From assembly GCA_016584305.1 (NCBI GenBank), contig JACEEZ010009403.1, forward strand, positions 1-64,000: DNA of 64,000 nucleotides, written 5' to 3'. A model generated the notes under the pieces. That model saw nothing but the letters and a program-made list of their open reading frames with translations, was not told the origin of the DNA and did no database searches. The stretch's first letter is position 1. Each line of letters opens with the position of its first letter. The position numbers and the translations under genes were made by a program. Of the stretch, positions 1-12,450 are shown piece by piece. This DNA is from Chionoecetes opilio. Lineage: Eukaryota; Arthropoda; Malacostraca; Decapoda; Majidae.

Positions 1-667
1 AAAAAATACCCATTATAAAGGTTTTTAAATAATAGTTTGTGAAATTTCGTTCTATAGTTTTGCAGCTGAACCGAATCTGGAATTAGTTTTCAGTTCAATT
101 CTAATTTCGGATTTCTTAGGAATATGAATATGTTTGTGAATGGCGAAAGCGGCATTTAATCAGTGTAAATGAAATAAGTTGAGATTGTGTCAGCATGCCC
201 GAACAGTGCTAGAATTAATTCAAACAAATCTTCTCCCCAAAAATATTGCCAAATATTTAATATTTTTTTAAATACGCATAGATTTGCTTGGAAATTGTTC
301 CTAATAGTTTGCAGGCATGCTGAACACCAATCTAGAATTAGTTTTCAGTTTCAAATTCTAATTTTGGATTATTTAAGGAATATGAAGTATGTTATTGTGA
401 ATTGGCTGAAATAGGGACTTTTAATCATTTTAACTGAAAACTAATTTGAGATTCGTGTTCAGCATGCCCGACCAGTGCTAGGAATTCAATTTCAAGCAAA
501 TCTGTCACCCTAAAAATATTGCCAATTATGCAGTTTTTTTAAATACGCTTCTCTCATTGTCTATCTTATTATTATATCTCCCATTCTCTTTTTTCCTCTC
601 CCTCTCTCACTCTCATTCTCTCTCATTATATCTTCTCTCATCCTCTCCGATTTCCCTCTTCCCATAC

Positions 668-928
<261 letters not shown>

Positions 929-935
929 TTTACGC

Positions 936-1072
936 CTGGTCTCCATGGAGTGTTAAGGGTCCATGACGTCACGCAAGGAGGCAGGTGTTGGCCCCCTTGA
1001 TTGCCTTGCCAGTGTGCTGCAGACCTCACCTGTCTCCTTTACCTGCCTCCCTGACCTGCCTCGCTCGCCCAG
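936..1072 (+). other. Presumed 5' non-coding exon of gene A, left unit
   Basis: Unique sequence ending in CGCCCAG|GTAAAC, a fair 5' splice site. It is homologous to the leader upstream of gene B (shared core near GCCAGTGTGC followed by CAGA.CTCACCTG). A matching 3' splice site lies just before the gene A ATG (1610). That two paralogous coding exons each have a homologous leader upstream is the main argument for a spliced 5' exon. No transcript evidence is available. Confidence 0.4.
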
Positions 1073-1619
1073 GTAAACACTGAGAGTTAGGTCATGTGTA
1101 CTGCGAGGGGGAGAGAGAGAGAGAGAGCAACTTTTTAATTCACACACATATTTAGATCATTATAATCAATAGAACACCACTAGCAAATTTAATCCTATTT
1201 TGATCTAATCTAATGTTAAATCTCGCTTTGATTGGTAAATAATAATCACACAAGCATAATTTTGTATATATTTTTCTTCATGTTATTGTCACTCATGTTG
1301 CTTATGTTGTTGTAACTATTGCTATCCTGTTATCTTTACGAGTGCTTATAACTGTACTCTTTTATCATTGTTATTGTTCGTTACTTTCATTTAGTGTTGT
1401 TACTGTTGATACTTTCTACTATCATTGTAACTATTTTCTGTGTTTGTTGTCGTATTTTTCTCTATTGTCACATTCTTTATAATTACAACTATCACTTCTG
1501 TCATTATCTTTACCACTCTTATGCCTGTTATCTATTCCAATCAACCTTCCTTACACTTCGTCAGTAGTTGTTCGACCTTCGACCTTCCTAAGCAAAATTT
1601 ACCTTCGCAGTATTCAAAG

Positions 1620-2570
1620 ATGTCGAGGGTAACGGCAGCCGAGTACATACGTTTGAAGCGCCAAGGACAGAACGCTCCTATGAGAATGCGCCGAGGGATG
1701 CTGAAGAAGAGATGAGGAGGAAGAAGGAGGAGGAGGAGGCAGAGAGGAAGGCGAAAGAGGAAAGACTAAAGCAGAACAAGAAGCAAAAGAGAAGAGGGAT
1801 AGAGAGGAGAAAGAAAGATCGAAACGTTTAGAAGAGGAGAGAGAGAGAAAGGAACGTGAGGAGAAAGAGAGAAGAGAAAGGGAAGAGAAGGAGAGGAGAG
1901 AGAGCGGAGAGAAACGAGAGAGGGGAAGAACGAGAGGAAAAGGAGAGGAAGGATGAGGAGGAGCGGAAAGCGAGAGAGGCCAGAGAAGAAAGGGAGAGAC
2001 AAGAACGTGAAGCCAAAGAGAAAAAGAGATAGAGAAGAAAGAGAACGAAAAAGAGAGAGGAGAGCAAACGCAAAGAAGAAGAGAGGAAAGCAAGAGAAGC
2101 GAAGGGAGAAAAGGAAAGGCAAGAACGTGAAGCTAAGGAAAGGAGAGAAAGAAGAGAGAGAAAAAAGAAACCGCAAGGAGGAGAAGAGAAAGAGAAAGAA
2201 AGACGACGCCAAGAAAAGGAGGATAGAGAACGCGCCAAAAAGGAGAAAAAGATGCAAGAAAAACAAGAAAGAATCTCAAGAAAAAACAAAACAGGAACAG
2301 AAAGAGAGAGAGATAAAGATGAAACGAGAGAAAGAGGAGGAGAAGGAGAGAGAGAGAGAGGAGGAAAGGAAGGAGAGAGAGGACCTGAGGAGGAAGTCGG
2401 AGGAGGACGAAGGAGGGATCAAGAAGAAGAAGGAGAAGCTTAAGAAGGACCTCCAGGATCCTCAGAAGAACAAAGATGAACGCCTCGAGAACTTTCTTGG
2501 GTGGTTACAGAACGGCAAGAAGGACGACATGGGAAATCTGTGGAACTTTTGATGAGTGATGATGATGACT

Positions 2571-2572
<2 letters not shown>
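1620..2572 (+). pseudogene. Broken copy of the charged-helix gene A
   Basis: Same start (ATG 1620, after a CTTCGCAG splice acceptor), same N-terminus (MSRVTAAEYIRLKRQG) and same C-terminal block as the intact copy at 7794-8756. The frame is lost several times by small indels. One base is lost near 1686, one near 1773, one G is gained near 1924, there are extra A or G bases near 2025-2060, one base is gained near 2410, and an A is lost near 2536. Similar one-base differences occur in flanking non-coding DNA. This is either a decayed duplicate or an uncorrected long-read sequence of the gene at 7794. If it is error, the gene is really intact or does not exist as a second copy. Confidence 0.8.
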
Positions 2573-2862
<290 letters not shown>

Positions 2863-3126
2863 TTATTTTTTATATATTATATCTATTTATTTTATCTATT
2901 ATTATATATCTTTTATATTCTAAGTATCTTAATCTAATGTTATTTGTCTATATTTTTGTTCACGTGAATGGAAATGCAAAGAACTCTAACTCTCTTTCTC
3001 TCTTTCTTTATTTATTATGTTATCTTTTTTATGTTATCTATTTATGATATCTATTAATATTTATCTATTATATCCTATATATATTTATCTATTATTGCGT
3101 TATTGTTGTGAATGTTGCCTAATTTA

Positions 3127-4045
3127 TACATGCATACATACAAAAATACATACATACATACATATATACATACAAAAATACATACATACATACATATATA
3201 CATACAAAAATACATACATACATATATACATACAAAAATACATACATACATACATACATACATACAAAAATACACACATACATACATACATATATACATA
3301 CAAAAATACATACATACATACATATATACATACAAAAATACATACATACATACATACATACAAAAATACATACATACATACATATATACATACAAAAATA
3401 CATACATACATATATACATACAAAAATACATACATACATATATACATACAAAAATACATACATACATATATACATACAAAAATACATACATACATACATA
3501 TATACATACAAAAATACATACATACATACATATATACATACAAAAATATATACATACATATATACATACAAAAATACATACATACATACATATATACATA
3601 CAAAAATACATACATACATACATATATACATACAAAAATACATACATACATACAAAAATACATACATACATACATACATATATACATACAAAAATACATA
3701 CATACATACATATATACACACAAAAATACATACGTACATATATACATACAAAAATACATACATACATACATATATACATACAAAAATACATACATGCATA
3801 CATATATACATACAAAAATACATACATACATACATACATACATACAAAAATACATACATACATACATACATACATACAAAAATACATACATACATACATA
3901 CATACATACAAAAATACATACATACATACATACATACATACATACAAAAATACATACATACATACATATATACATACAAAAATACATACATACATACATA
4001 CATACATACATACATACATACATACATACATACAAAAATACATAC
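3127..4045. repeat. ATAC/TACAAAAA compound minisatellite, left unit
   Basis: Built of (CATA)n runs interrupted at roughly regular intervals by TATATACATACAAAAATACA blocks. All six frames are open for long stretches only because the repeat lacks stops (Tyr-Ile-His-Thr or Met-Tyr-Val-Cys peptides). It is not coding. Confidence 0.95.
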
Positions 4046-4109
4046 ATGAATATTGATGAGATAATTATCAAACGTGGAAAAAGAAAATGACCTTGAGCAA
4101 TTAATCGTT

Positions 4110-4110
4110 A

Positions 4111-4173
<63 letters not shown>

Positions 4174-4204
4174 GTGGTAGTGAACACGGAGCCATAGTAA
4201 CATG

Positions 4205-4246
<42 letters not shown>

Positions 4247-4264
4247 CCTCTCTCTCTCTCTCTC

Positions 4265-4326
<62 letters not shown>

Positions 4327-4330
4327 CCCC
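4110..4330. repeat. (GT)n and (CT)n microsatellites before leader B, left unit
   Basis: About 55 bp of GT followed, after a short unique stretch, by about 120 bp of CT. They flank the leader of gene B just as (CT)n/(CA)n flanks leader A. Confidence 0.95.
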
Positions 4331-4345
4331 CCGCACACACACACC

Positions 4346-4510
4346 CTTTTTCGTCACCTGGTTTCCTTAGGTATGCATTACTAATTAACATCACAGGTAG
4401 GAACCCATCGACCTACCTGCCAGTGTGCCTACAGAGCTCACCTGGCACCCTCACCTCACCCTCGGCTAATCCAGGGGACAGGGGGATTGTGGGGCAAAGA
4501 TAAAACTCAG
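4346..4510 (+). other. Orphan presumed 5' exon of gene B, left unit
   Basis: Homologous to leader A and nearly identical to 10448-10611. It ends AACTCAG|GTAATAT. In this unit no gene B coding exon follows, because the unit is cut at 6117. If expressed, this leader could only splice onto the gene A exon at 7785 or skip further on. Confidence 0.35.
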
Positions 4511-4520
4511 GTAATATTAC

Positions 4521-4737
4521 GTAACCCCTTCACGCCCACATCTTTCCTTTGCTATATGAAATCGTCTGTTGTTAGCCATAAAAAATTTCGAAAAAGTAAC
4601 TTAATATACCAAATTAGCTAGTGGATAAGGATACTATAAACAGGTCATATCTAAAAATTATTGCTTACGTTTATTAAAATCGTCTAATGGTGGTTATATT
4701 TTAATGAAAATTACGTACTGGGCCTCAAGGGGTTAAC
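4521..4737. mobile_element. TTAA-type MITE, copy 1
   Basis: About 215 bp with terminal inverted repeats. The left end reads AACCCCTTCACGCCCA and the right end GGGCCTCAAGGGGTTAA. The right TTAA is intact and the left is changed to GTAA. Terminal TTAA is the target duplication of piggyBac-like (and Kolobok-like) elements. No coding capacity. Other copies: 10622-10835, 15580-15793, 45541-45752, 60421-60737. Confidence 0.8.
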
Positions 4738-4999
4738 ATAGAAAATATATCTGCACTTATTAATGAGATGGTTTTGATGTGCGAAAGAGTGCAGGATCAA
4801 ATAATGTGTCTGCGTTTTTTTTGTGTTTAGAGAGAGAAAAAGGGAAAAGATACAAAAAATATATATATTCTAACTTATTAATTAGATGGTTTTGAGGTGC
4901 CGAGAGAGTGGATATTGATGAGAGAAAAAGCTAGGTGATAGAAAAAGAGGAGAGAAAGAGAAGGGAAAGAAAGGAGTAAGATGGGGAAGAGAAAAAGAG

Positions 5000-5006
5000 T
5001 AGAAAA

Positions 5007-5072
<66 letters not shown>

Positions 5073-5275
5073 GGGAGAGAGAGAGAGAAAAAAGAGAGAG
5101 GGGAGAGAGAGAGAGAGAGAGAAGAAGTAAAAGGTAAAAAGGAAGAATGTTATCCTTTTCCTCTCTTTCTTCTCTTTCTCTTTTTCTTTAGCTTCACGTT
5201 CTTGTCTTTCCCTTTCCCGCTCTCCTTTCTCTCTCTCTCTTCTTCTTTCTCTTCTCCTTTTCTTTTCTTTCTTGT
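5000..5275. repeat. (AG)n tract and antisense gene fragment, left unit
   Basis: About 120 bp of AG repeat followed by a pyrimidine-rich stretch (5158-5270). The reverse complement of that stretch reads like the charged-helix coding exon, including the word CAAGAACGTGAAGCTAAAGA. It is the counterpart of 11100-11430 in the right unit. Confidence 0.6.
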
Positions 5276-5289
5276 TAGATGGTTTACAC

Positions 5290-5925
5290 ATATGTCTTCA
5301 TTTAATTATATAACAGTAACTTATCTTTATCAACAATCAACTATCATAAACGTTTGTAAAATTTTGTAACAGTAACAGCTGGATTTAGATTTTTTTAGGC
5401 AAAGATCAAATTTCTCAGGTAACATAATTGACATTTACAAAAATATCTTTACTTTAAATTTCATAATAGTAAATTTTCTTTATCAACAATCAACTATCAT
5501 TAGCATTTGTAATAATCAGTAACAGGTGGATTTTGAGGCATAGATATATTTATCAGGTAACATAACTTGACATTTACAAATTTTTCTTCACTTAATTTCA
5601 TAATAGTAACTTATCTTTATCAAAAATCAAATATCATTAGCATTTGTAAAAATCAGTAACAGGTGGGTTTTGAGGCATATATACATTTATCAGGTAACAT
5701 AACTTGACATTTACAAATATATCTTCACTTAAACAAATAACAATAACTATTCTTTCTCAAAAAATTAACATCATAAGCTTTTGTAATGAGAGTAACAGGT
5801 GGATTTAGAGACATAGATACATTTTCAAGTAACATAACGAGGGATTACTTAATAATTATATCTTCACTTAATTACATAACAGTAACTTATTATTCTCAAA
5901 AAACAACTATCATAATCATTTGGAA
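5290..5925. repeat. ~137-bp tandem array, five units (left)
   Basis: Units carry GTAACTTATC, TCAACAATCAACTATCAT, AGTAACAGGTGGATTTTGAG and CAGGTAACATAACTTGACAT. Landmarks fall near 5320, 5472, 5610, 5747 and 5886. AT-rich and non-coding. Confidence 0.85.
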
Positions 5926-6117
5926 TAATCAACCATGCATATTTTTTCTTTTTTTTATTCATATATTGGTATTTAGGTTTTAATTCCGTTATTATTGTTG
6001 TTATTTTATTAGAGTATTGTTTATGCTCTCTTTTTTACACTGGACTGTCTTTTCTGTCTAAATAGTTGTTGGTAAATAGTGATAATAGCCTAATAATAAT
6101 ATAGTAGTAGTAATTGT

Positions 6118-6230
6118 TTTAAAAATCCATAGGGCCCCCTTGGGGGGGGNGAAGTAATTTTTGGCTGATTGCATGACACGTCTAAAATTTCCCTTGGTTT
6201 TAATAGTAGTTTGTGGCAAGTTCAAACACG
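6118..6230. other. Junction between the tandem units, with the only N
   Basis: About 110 bases separate the two units. They include a C run, a G run and a single N at 6150, the only ambiguous base in the window. The last part (about 6200-6230) weakly resembles the start of the window (about 20-50), so the unit may begin slightly earlier than 6231. The position of the N exactly at the copy boundary points to a join made during assembly or gap filling. Confidence 0.7.
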
Positions 6231-6722
6231 ATCTGGAATTAGTTTTCAGTTTCAAATTCTAATTTCGGATTTCTTAAGGAATATGAAGTATGTTATTGTG
6301 AATTGGCTGAAATAGGGCATTTTAATCAGTGTAAATGAAAATAAGTTTGAGATTCGTGTTCAGCATGCCCGAACAGTGCTAGGAATTAATTTTCAAACAA
6401 ATCTGTCTCCCCAAAAATATTGCCAAATATTTAATATTTTTTTAAATACGCATAGATTTGCTTGGAAATTTGTTCCTAATAGTTTGCAGGCATGCTGAAC
6501 ACCAATCTAGAATTAGTTTTCAGTTTCAAATTCTAATTTTGGATTATTTAAGGAATATGAAGTATGTTATTGTGAATTGGCTGAAATAGGGACTTTTAAT
6601 CATTTTAACTGAAAACTAATTTGAGATTCGTGTTCAGCATGCCCGACCAGTGCTAGGAATTCAATTTCAAGCAAATCTGTCACCCTAAAAATATTGCCAA
6701 TTATGCAGTTTTTTTAAATACG
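6231..6722. repeat. Internal direct repeat, two units with ~273-bp period
   Basis: The block starting near 6238 recurs near 6512. Shared landmarks are the AATTAGTTTTCAGTTTCAAA start, the AGCATGCCCGA word and the CCAAAAATATTGCCAA-type end. The same pair is at about 75-545 in the left unit. No coding potential is seen. This is the far upstream sequence of each gene A copy. Confidence 0.75.
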
Positions 6723-6855
6723 CTTCTCTCATTGTCTATCTTATTATTATATCTCCCATTCTCTTTTTTCCTCTCCCTCTCTCACTCTCATTCTCTCTCA
6801 TTATATCTTCTCTCATCCTCTCCGATTTCCCTCTTCCCATACTTTCTTTTTATTA

Positions 6856-7097
<242 letters not shown>

Positions 7098-7102
7098 TTT
7101 AC

Positions 7103-7241
7103 GCCTGGTCTCCATGGAGTGTTAAGGGTCCATGACGTCACGCAAGGAGGCAGGTGTTGGCCCCCTTGATTGCCTTGCCAGTGTGCTGCAGACCTCACCT
7201 GTCTCCTTTACCTGCCTCCCTGACCTGCCTCGCTCGCCCAG
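7103..7241 (+). other. Presumed 5' non-coding exon of gene A, right unit
   Basis: Identical in sequence to the leader at 936-1072 as far as I can see, with donor GTAAAC at 7242. It also contains TGACGTCA, a palindromic CRE-like word, around 7133-7140 (also present in the left unit). Splicing from here to 7785 would give an intron of about 540 bp. Confidence 0.4.
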
Positions 7242-7793
7242 GTAAACACTGAGAGTTAGGTCATGTGTACTGCGAGGGGGAGAGAGAGAGAGAGAGCAAC
7301 TTTTTAATTCACACACATATTTAGATCATTATAATCAATAGAACACCACTAGCAAATTTAATCCTATTTTGATCTAATCTAATGTTAAATCTCGCTTTGA
7401 TTGGTAAATAATAATCACACAAGCATAATTTTGTATATATTTTTCTTCATGTTATTGTCACTCATGTTGCTTATGTTGTTGTAACTATTGCTATCCTGTT
7501 ATCTTTTACGAGTGCTTATAACTGTACTCTTTTTATCATTGTTATTGTTCGTTACTTTCATTTAGTGTTGTTACTGTTGATACTTTCTACTATCATTGTA
7601 ACTATTTTCTGTGTTTGTTGTCGTATTTTTCTCTTATTGTCACATTCTTTATATATTACAACTATCACTTCTGTCATTATCTTTACCACTCTTATGCCTG
7701 TTATCTATTCCAATCAACCTTCCTTACACCTTCGTCAGTAGTTGTTCGACCTTCGACCTTCCTAAGCAAAATTTACCTTCGCAGTATTCAAAG

Positions 7794-8756
7794 ATGTCGA
7801 GGGTAACGGCAGCCGAGTACATACGTTTGAAGCGCCAAGGACAGAACGCTCCTATGGAGAAGGCGCCGAGGGATGCTGAAGAAGAGATGAGGAGGAAGAA
7901 GGAGGAGGAGGAGGCAGAGAGGAAGGCGAAAGAGGAAAGACTAAAGCAGGAACAAGAAGCAAAAGAGAAGAGGGATAGAGAGGAGAAAGAAAGATCGAAA
8001 CGTTTAGAAGAGGAGAGAGAGAGAAAGGAACGTGAGGAGAAAGAGAGAAGAGAAAGGGAAGAGAAGGAGAGGAGAGAGAGCGGAGAGAAACGAGAGAGGG
8101 AAGAACGAGAGGAAAAGGAGAGGAAGGATGAGGAGGAGCGGAAAGCGAGAGAGGCCAGAGAAGAAAGGGAGAGACAAGAACGTGAAGCCAAAGAAAAAAG
8201 AGATAGAGAAGAAAGAGAACGAAAAGAGAGAGAGGAGAGCAAACGCAAAGAAGAAGAGAGGAAAGCAAGAGAAGCGAAGGGAGAAAAGGAAAGGCAAGAA
8301 CGTGAAGCTAAGGAAAGGAGAGAAAGAGAAGAGAGAGAAAAAAGAAACCGCAAGGAGGAAGAAGAGAAAGAGAAAGAAAGACGACGCCAAGAAAAGGAGG
8401 ATAGAGAACGCGCCAAAAAGGAGAAAAAGATGCAAGAAAAACAAGAAAAGAATCTCAAGAAAAAACAAAACAGGGAACAGAAAGAGAGAGAAATAAAGAT
8501 GAAAAGAGAGAAAGAGGAGGAGAAGGAGAGAGAGAGAGAGGAGGAGGAAAGGAAGGAGAGAGAGGACCTGAGGAGGAAGTCGGAGGAGACGAAGGAGGGA
8601 ATCAAGAAGAAGAAGGAGAAGCTTAAGAAGGACCTCCAGGATCCTCAGAAGAACAAAGATGAACGCCTCGAGAACTTTCTTGGGTGGTTACAGAACGGCA
8701 AGAAGGACGACATGGGAAAATCTGTGGAACTTTTGATGAGTGATGATGATGACTAA
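7794..8756 (+). CDS. Gene A: Glu/Arg/Lys-rich charged-helix protein, 320 aa, unrecognised family
   Basis: The coding exon follows a 3' splice site (TTACCTTCGCAG, exon from 7785), and the ATG at 7794 is the first in the exon. Residues 1-16 (MSRVTAAEYIRLKRQG) and about the last 55 residues are of normal composition and are conserved in gene B. The C-terminal block contains DERLENFLGWLQNGKKDDMG and an acidic tail. Between them lie about 240 residues that are almost only E, R, K, A and D, with an imperfect repeat around ERQEREAKEKRDREERER. This pattern fits a stable single alpha helix (ER/K type) or a long coiled coil, as in caldesmon- or trichohyalin-like proteins. That is a likeness of composition, not evidence of homology. 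There is no signal peptide or membrane segment, so a cytosolic or nuclear spacer or scaffold role is possible. Function is unknown. A (CT)n tract starts 4 bases after the stop. Confidence 0.75.
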   Translation: MSRVTAAEYIRLKRQGQNAPMEKAPRDAEEEMRRKKEEEEAERKAKEERLKQEQEAKEKRDREEKERSKRLEEERERKEREEKERREREEKERRESGEKREREEREEKERKDEEERKAREAREERERQEREAKEKRDREERERKEREESKRKEEERKAREAKGEKERQEREAKERREREEREKRNRKEEEEKEKERRRQEKEDRERAKKEKKMQEKQEKNLKKKQNREQKEREIKMKREKEEEKEREREEEERKEREDLRRKSEETKEGIKKKKEKLKKDLQDPQKNKDERLENFLGWLQNGKKDDMGKSVELLMSDDDD

Positions 8757-8759
8757 CAC

Positions 8760-8972
<213 letters not shown>

Positions 8973-9249
8973 CTCTATTATTTCTTTATATATTCTATCT
9001 ATTATTTTTTTTTTTTAGCTATTAATATATATCTTTTATATTCTAAGTATCTTAATCTAATGTTATTTGTCTATATTTTTGTTCACGTGAATGGAAATGC
9101 AAAGAACTCTAACTCTCTTTCTCTCTTTCTTTATTTATTATGTTATCTTTTTTATATGTTATCTATTTATGATATCTATTAATATTTATCTATTATATCC
9201 TATACATATTTATCTATTATTGCGTTATTGTTGTGAATGTTGCCTAATT

Positions 9250-10105
9250 TATACATGCATACATACAAAAATACATACATACATACATATATACATACAA
9301 AAATACATACATACTACATATATACATACAAAAATACATACATACATATATACATACAAAAATACATACATACATACTACATACATACAAAAATACACAC
9401 ATACATACATACATATATACATACAAAAATACATACATACATACATATATACATACAAAAATACATACATACATACATACATACAAAAATCATACATACA
9501 TACATATATACATACAAAAATACATACATACATATATACATACAAAAATACATGACATACTAATAAATGCAAAAATCTAACATCTATTTTACATCTTACA
9601 TTTATTTACTATTTATCTTATATACTTTACTACATTATATATCATACAAAATATTACATATTATATCATACATATCATCATACATGCATATATGGTGAAA
9701 GTTACCTAATTATACATGCATACATACAAAAAATACATACATACATACATATACAACAAAAATACATACATACATACATATATACACACAAAAATACATA
9801 CTACATATATACATACAAAAATACATACATACATACATATATACATACAAAAATACATACATACATACATATATACATACAAAAATACATACATACATAC
9901 ATACATACATACAAAAATACATACATACATACATATATACATACAAAAATACATACATACATACATATATACATACAAAAATACATACATACATACATAT
10001 ATACATACAAAAATACATACATACATACATACATACAAAAATACATACATACATACATATATACATACAAAAATACATACATACATACATACAAAAATAC
10101 ATACA
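9250..10105. repeat. ATAC/TACAAAAA compound minisatellite, right unit
   Basis: Counterpart of 3127-4045. It is split by about 150 bp of degraded AT-rich sequence at 9552-9710, after which the start motif (TTATACATGCATACATACAA) recurs. So the array has been internally duplicated or rearranged in this copy only. Confidence 0.9.
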
Positions 10106-10169
10106 TGAATATTGATGAGATAATTATCAAACTTGGAAAAAGAAAATGACCTTGAGCAATTAATCGTTA

Positions 10170-10175
<6 letters not shown>

Positions 10176-10238
<63 letters not shown>

Positions 10239-10284
10239 TTTTTGTGGCTACGGGAACACGGAGCCATAGTAACATGTTTTTCTT

Positions 10285-10317
<33 letters not shown>

Positions 10318-10320
10318 CCC

Positions 10321-10380
<60 letters not shown>

Positions 10381-10432
10381 TTTCCTCTCTCTCCTTTTCC
10401 TCTCTCTCTCTCTCCCCTCTCTCTCCCTCCAC
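10176..10432. repeat. (GT)n and (CT)n microsatellites before leader B, right unit
   Basis: Counterpart of 4110-4330, with more interruptions. Confidence 0.95.
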
Positions 10433-10447
10433 CCCCCACACACACCA

Positions 10448-10611
10448 CTTTTTCGTCACCTGGTTCCTTAGGTATGCATTACTAATTAACATCACAGGTA
10501 GGAACCCATCGACCTACCTGCCAGTGTGCCTACAGAGCTCACCTGGCACCCTCACCTCACCCTCGGCTCCTCCAGGGGACAGGGGGATTGTGGGGCAAAG
10601 ATAAAACTCAG
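10448..10611 (+). other. Presumed 5' non-coding exon of gene B
   Basis: Ends AACTCAG|GTAATAT (donor at 10612). The acceptor is TTTTGGTCCACAG at 12440, which would give an intron of about 1.83 kb. A TTAA-type MITE begins about 11 bp into that intron. Supported by homology to leader A and by splice-site words only. Confidence 0.4.
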
Positions 10612-10621
10612 GTAATATTAC

Positions 10622-10835
10622 GTAACCCCTTCACGCCCACATCTTTCCTTTGCTATATGAAATCGTCTGTTGTTAGCCATAAAATTACGAAAAAGTAACT
10701 TAATATACCAAATTAGCTAGTGGATAAGGATACTATAAACAGGTCATATCTAAAAATGATTGCTTACGTTTATTAAAATCGTCTAATGGTGGTTATATTT
10801 TAATGAAAATTACGTACTGGGCCTCAAGGGGTTAA
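10622..10835. mobile_element. TTAA-type MITE, copy 2
   Basis: Duplicated copy of 4521-4737 within the tandem unit, with the same GTAA change at the left end, so it predates the unit duplication. It lies about 11 bp inside the presumed first intron of gene B. Confidence 0.8.
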
Positions 10836-11096
10836 CATAGAAAATATATCTGCACTTATTAATGAGATGGTTTTGATGTGCGAAAGAGTGCAGGATCAAA
10901 TAATGTGTCTGCGTTTTTCTTGTGTTTAGAGAGAGAATAAGAGAAAGATACAAAATATATATATATCTTAACTTATTAATTAGATGGTTTTGAGGTGCGA
11001 GAGAGTGATATTGATGAGAGAAAAAGCTAGGTGATAGAAAAAGAGGAGAGAAAGAGAAGGGAAAGAAAGGAGTAAGATGGAGAAGAGTAAAAGAGT

Positions 11097-11230
<134 letters not shown>

Positions 11231-11247
11231 AAAATGGAAGAATGTTA

Positions 11248-11310
11248 TCTCTTTTTCCTCTCTTTCTTCTCTTTCTCTTTTCTCTTTAGCTTCACGTTCT
11301 TGTCTTTCCC
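11248..11310 (-). other. Antisense fragment of the gene B coding exon
   Basis: The reverse complement of these 63 bases matches 12725-12787 of the gene B coding exon with about three mismatches, including the distinctive AACGTGAAGCTAAAGAGAAA. Similarity continues more loosely to about 11430. The fragment lies inside the presumed gene B intron, in opposite orientation, about 1.4 kb upstream of its match. A pre-mRNA spanning both could form an intron-exon hairpin. Confidence 0.75.
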
Positions 11311-11449
11311 TTTCTGCTCTCCTTTCTCTCTCTCTCTTCTTCTTTGCACTTTCTATCTCTTTTTCCTCTCTTTTTCTCTTTTTTCTTTACCCACTTTGCT
11401 TTCTTTATGCTTCTCTTTTCTCTTCTCATGGTGGTTACACATATGTCTT

Positions 11450-12222
11450 CATTTAATTATATAACAGTAACTTATCTTTATCAACAATCAACTATCATAA
11501 ACGTTTGTAATATTATGTAACAGTAACAGCTGGATTTAGATTTTTTGAGGCAAAGATCAAATTTCTCAGGTAACATAATTTGACATTTACAAATATATCT
11601 TCACTTAATTACATAATAGTAACTTATCTTTATCAACAATCAACTATCATTAGCATTTGTAATAATCAGTAACAGGTGGATTTTGAGGCATAGATATATT
11701 TATCAGGTAACATAACTTGACATTTACAAATATATCTTCACTTAATTACATAATAGTAACTTATCTTTATCAACAATCAACTATCATTAGCATTTGTAAT
11801 AATCAGTAACAGGTGGATTTTGAGGCATAGATACATTTATCAGGTAACATAACTTGACATTTACAAATATATCTTCACTTAATTACATAATAGTTACCTA
11901 TCTTTATCAACAATCAACTATCATTAGCATTTGTAATAATCAGTAACAGGTGGATTTTGAGGCATAGATATATTTATCAGGTAACATAACTTGACATTTA
12001 CAAATATATCTTCACATAAACAAATAACAATAACTATTCTTTCTCAAAAAATTAACATCATAAGCTTTTGTAATGAGAGTAACAGGTGGATTTAGAGACA
12101 TAGATACATTTTTCAAGTAACATAACTGAGCATTACTTAATAATTATATCTTCACTTAATTACATAACAGTAACTTATCATTCTCAAAAATCAACTATCA
12201 TAATCATTTGGAATAATCAATA
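11450..12222. repeat. ~137-bp tandem array, six units (right)
   Basis: Landmark GTAACTTATC-type words fall near 11471, 11623, 11760, 11897, 12032 and 12174. There is one unit more than in the left copy, so the two units are not identical in structure. The word CAGGTAACATAA in each unit looks like a repeated weak 5' splice site. Confidence 0.85.
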
Positions 12223-12450
12223 CCATGCATATTTTTTCTTTTTTTTATTCATATATTTGGTATTTAGGTTTTAATTCCGTTATTATTGTTGTTTTTCTTA
12301 TTAGAATTTATTGTTTATGCTCTCTTTTCACACTGGACTGTCTTTTCTGTCTAAATAGTTGTTGGTTAAATAGTGATAATAGCCTAATAATAATAATAGT
12401 AGTAGTAATTGTATCAATAGTCCGTTGTTTTGGTCCACAGCCCTCAAGGA

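Noticed and set aside
3017..4357. Long Tyr-Ile-His-Thr and Met-Tyr-Val-Cys frames (up to 412 aa)
   Set aside because: Translation of the ATAC/TACAAAAA array. No start context, all frames are alike, and length changes between the two units.
7724..8605. 293-aa minus-strand frame opposite gene A
   Set aside because: Shadow of the charged-helix exon. The Ser/Leu/Phe-rich composition is the complement of E/R/K codons.
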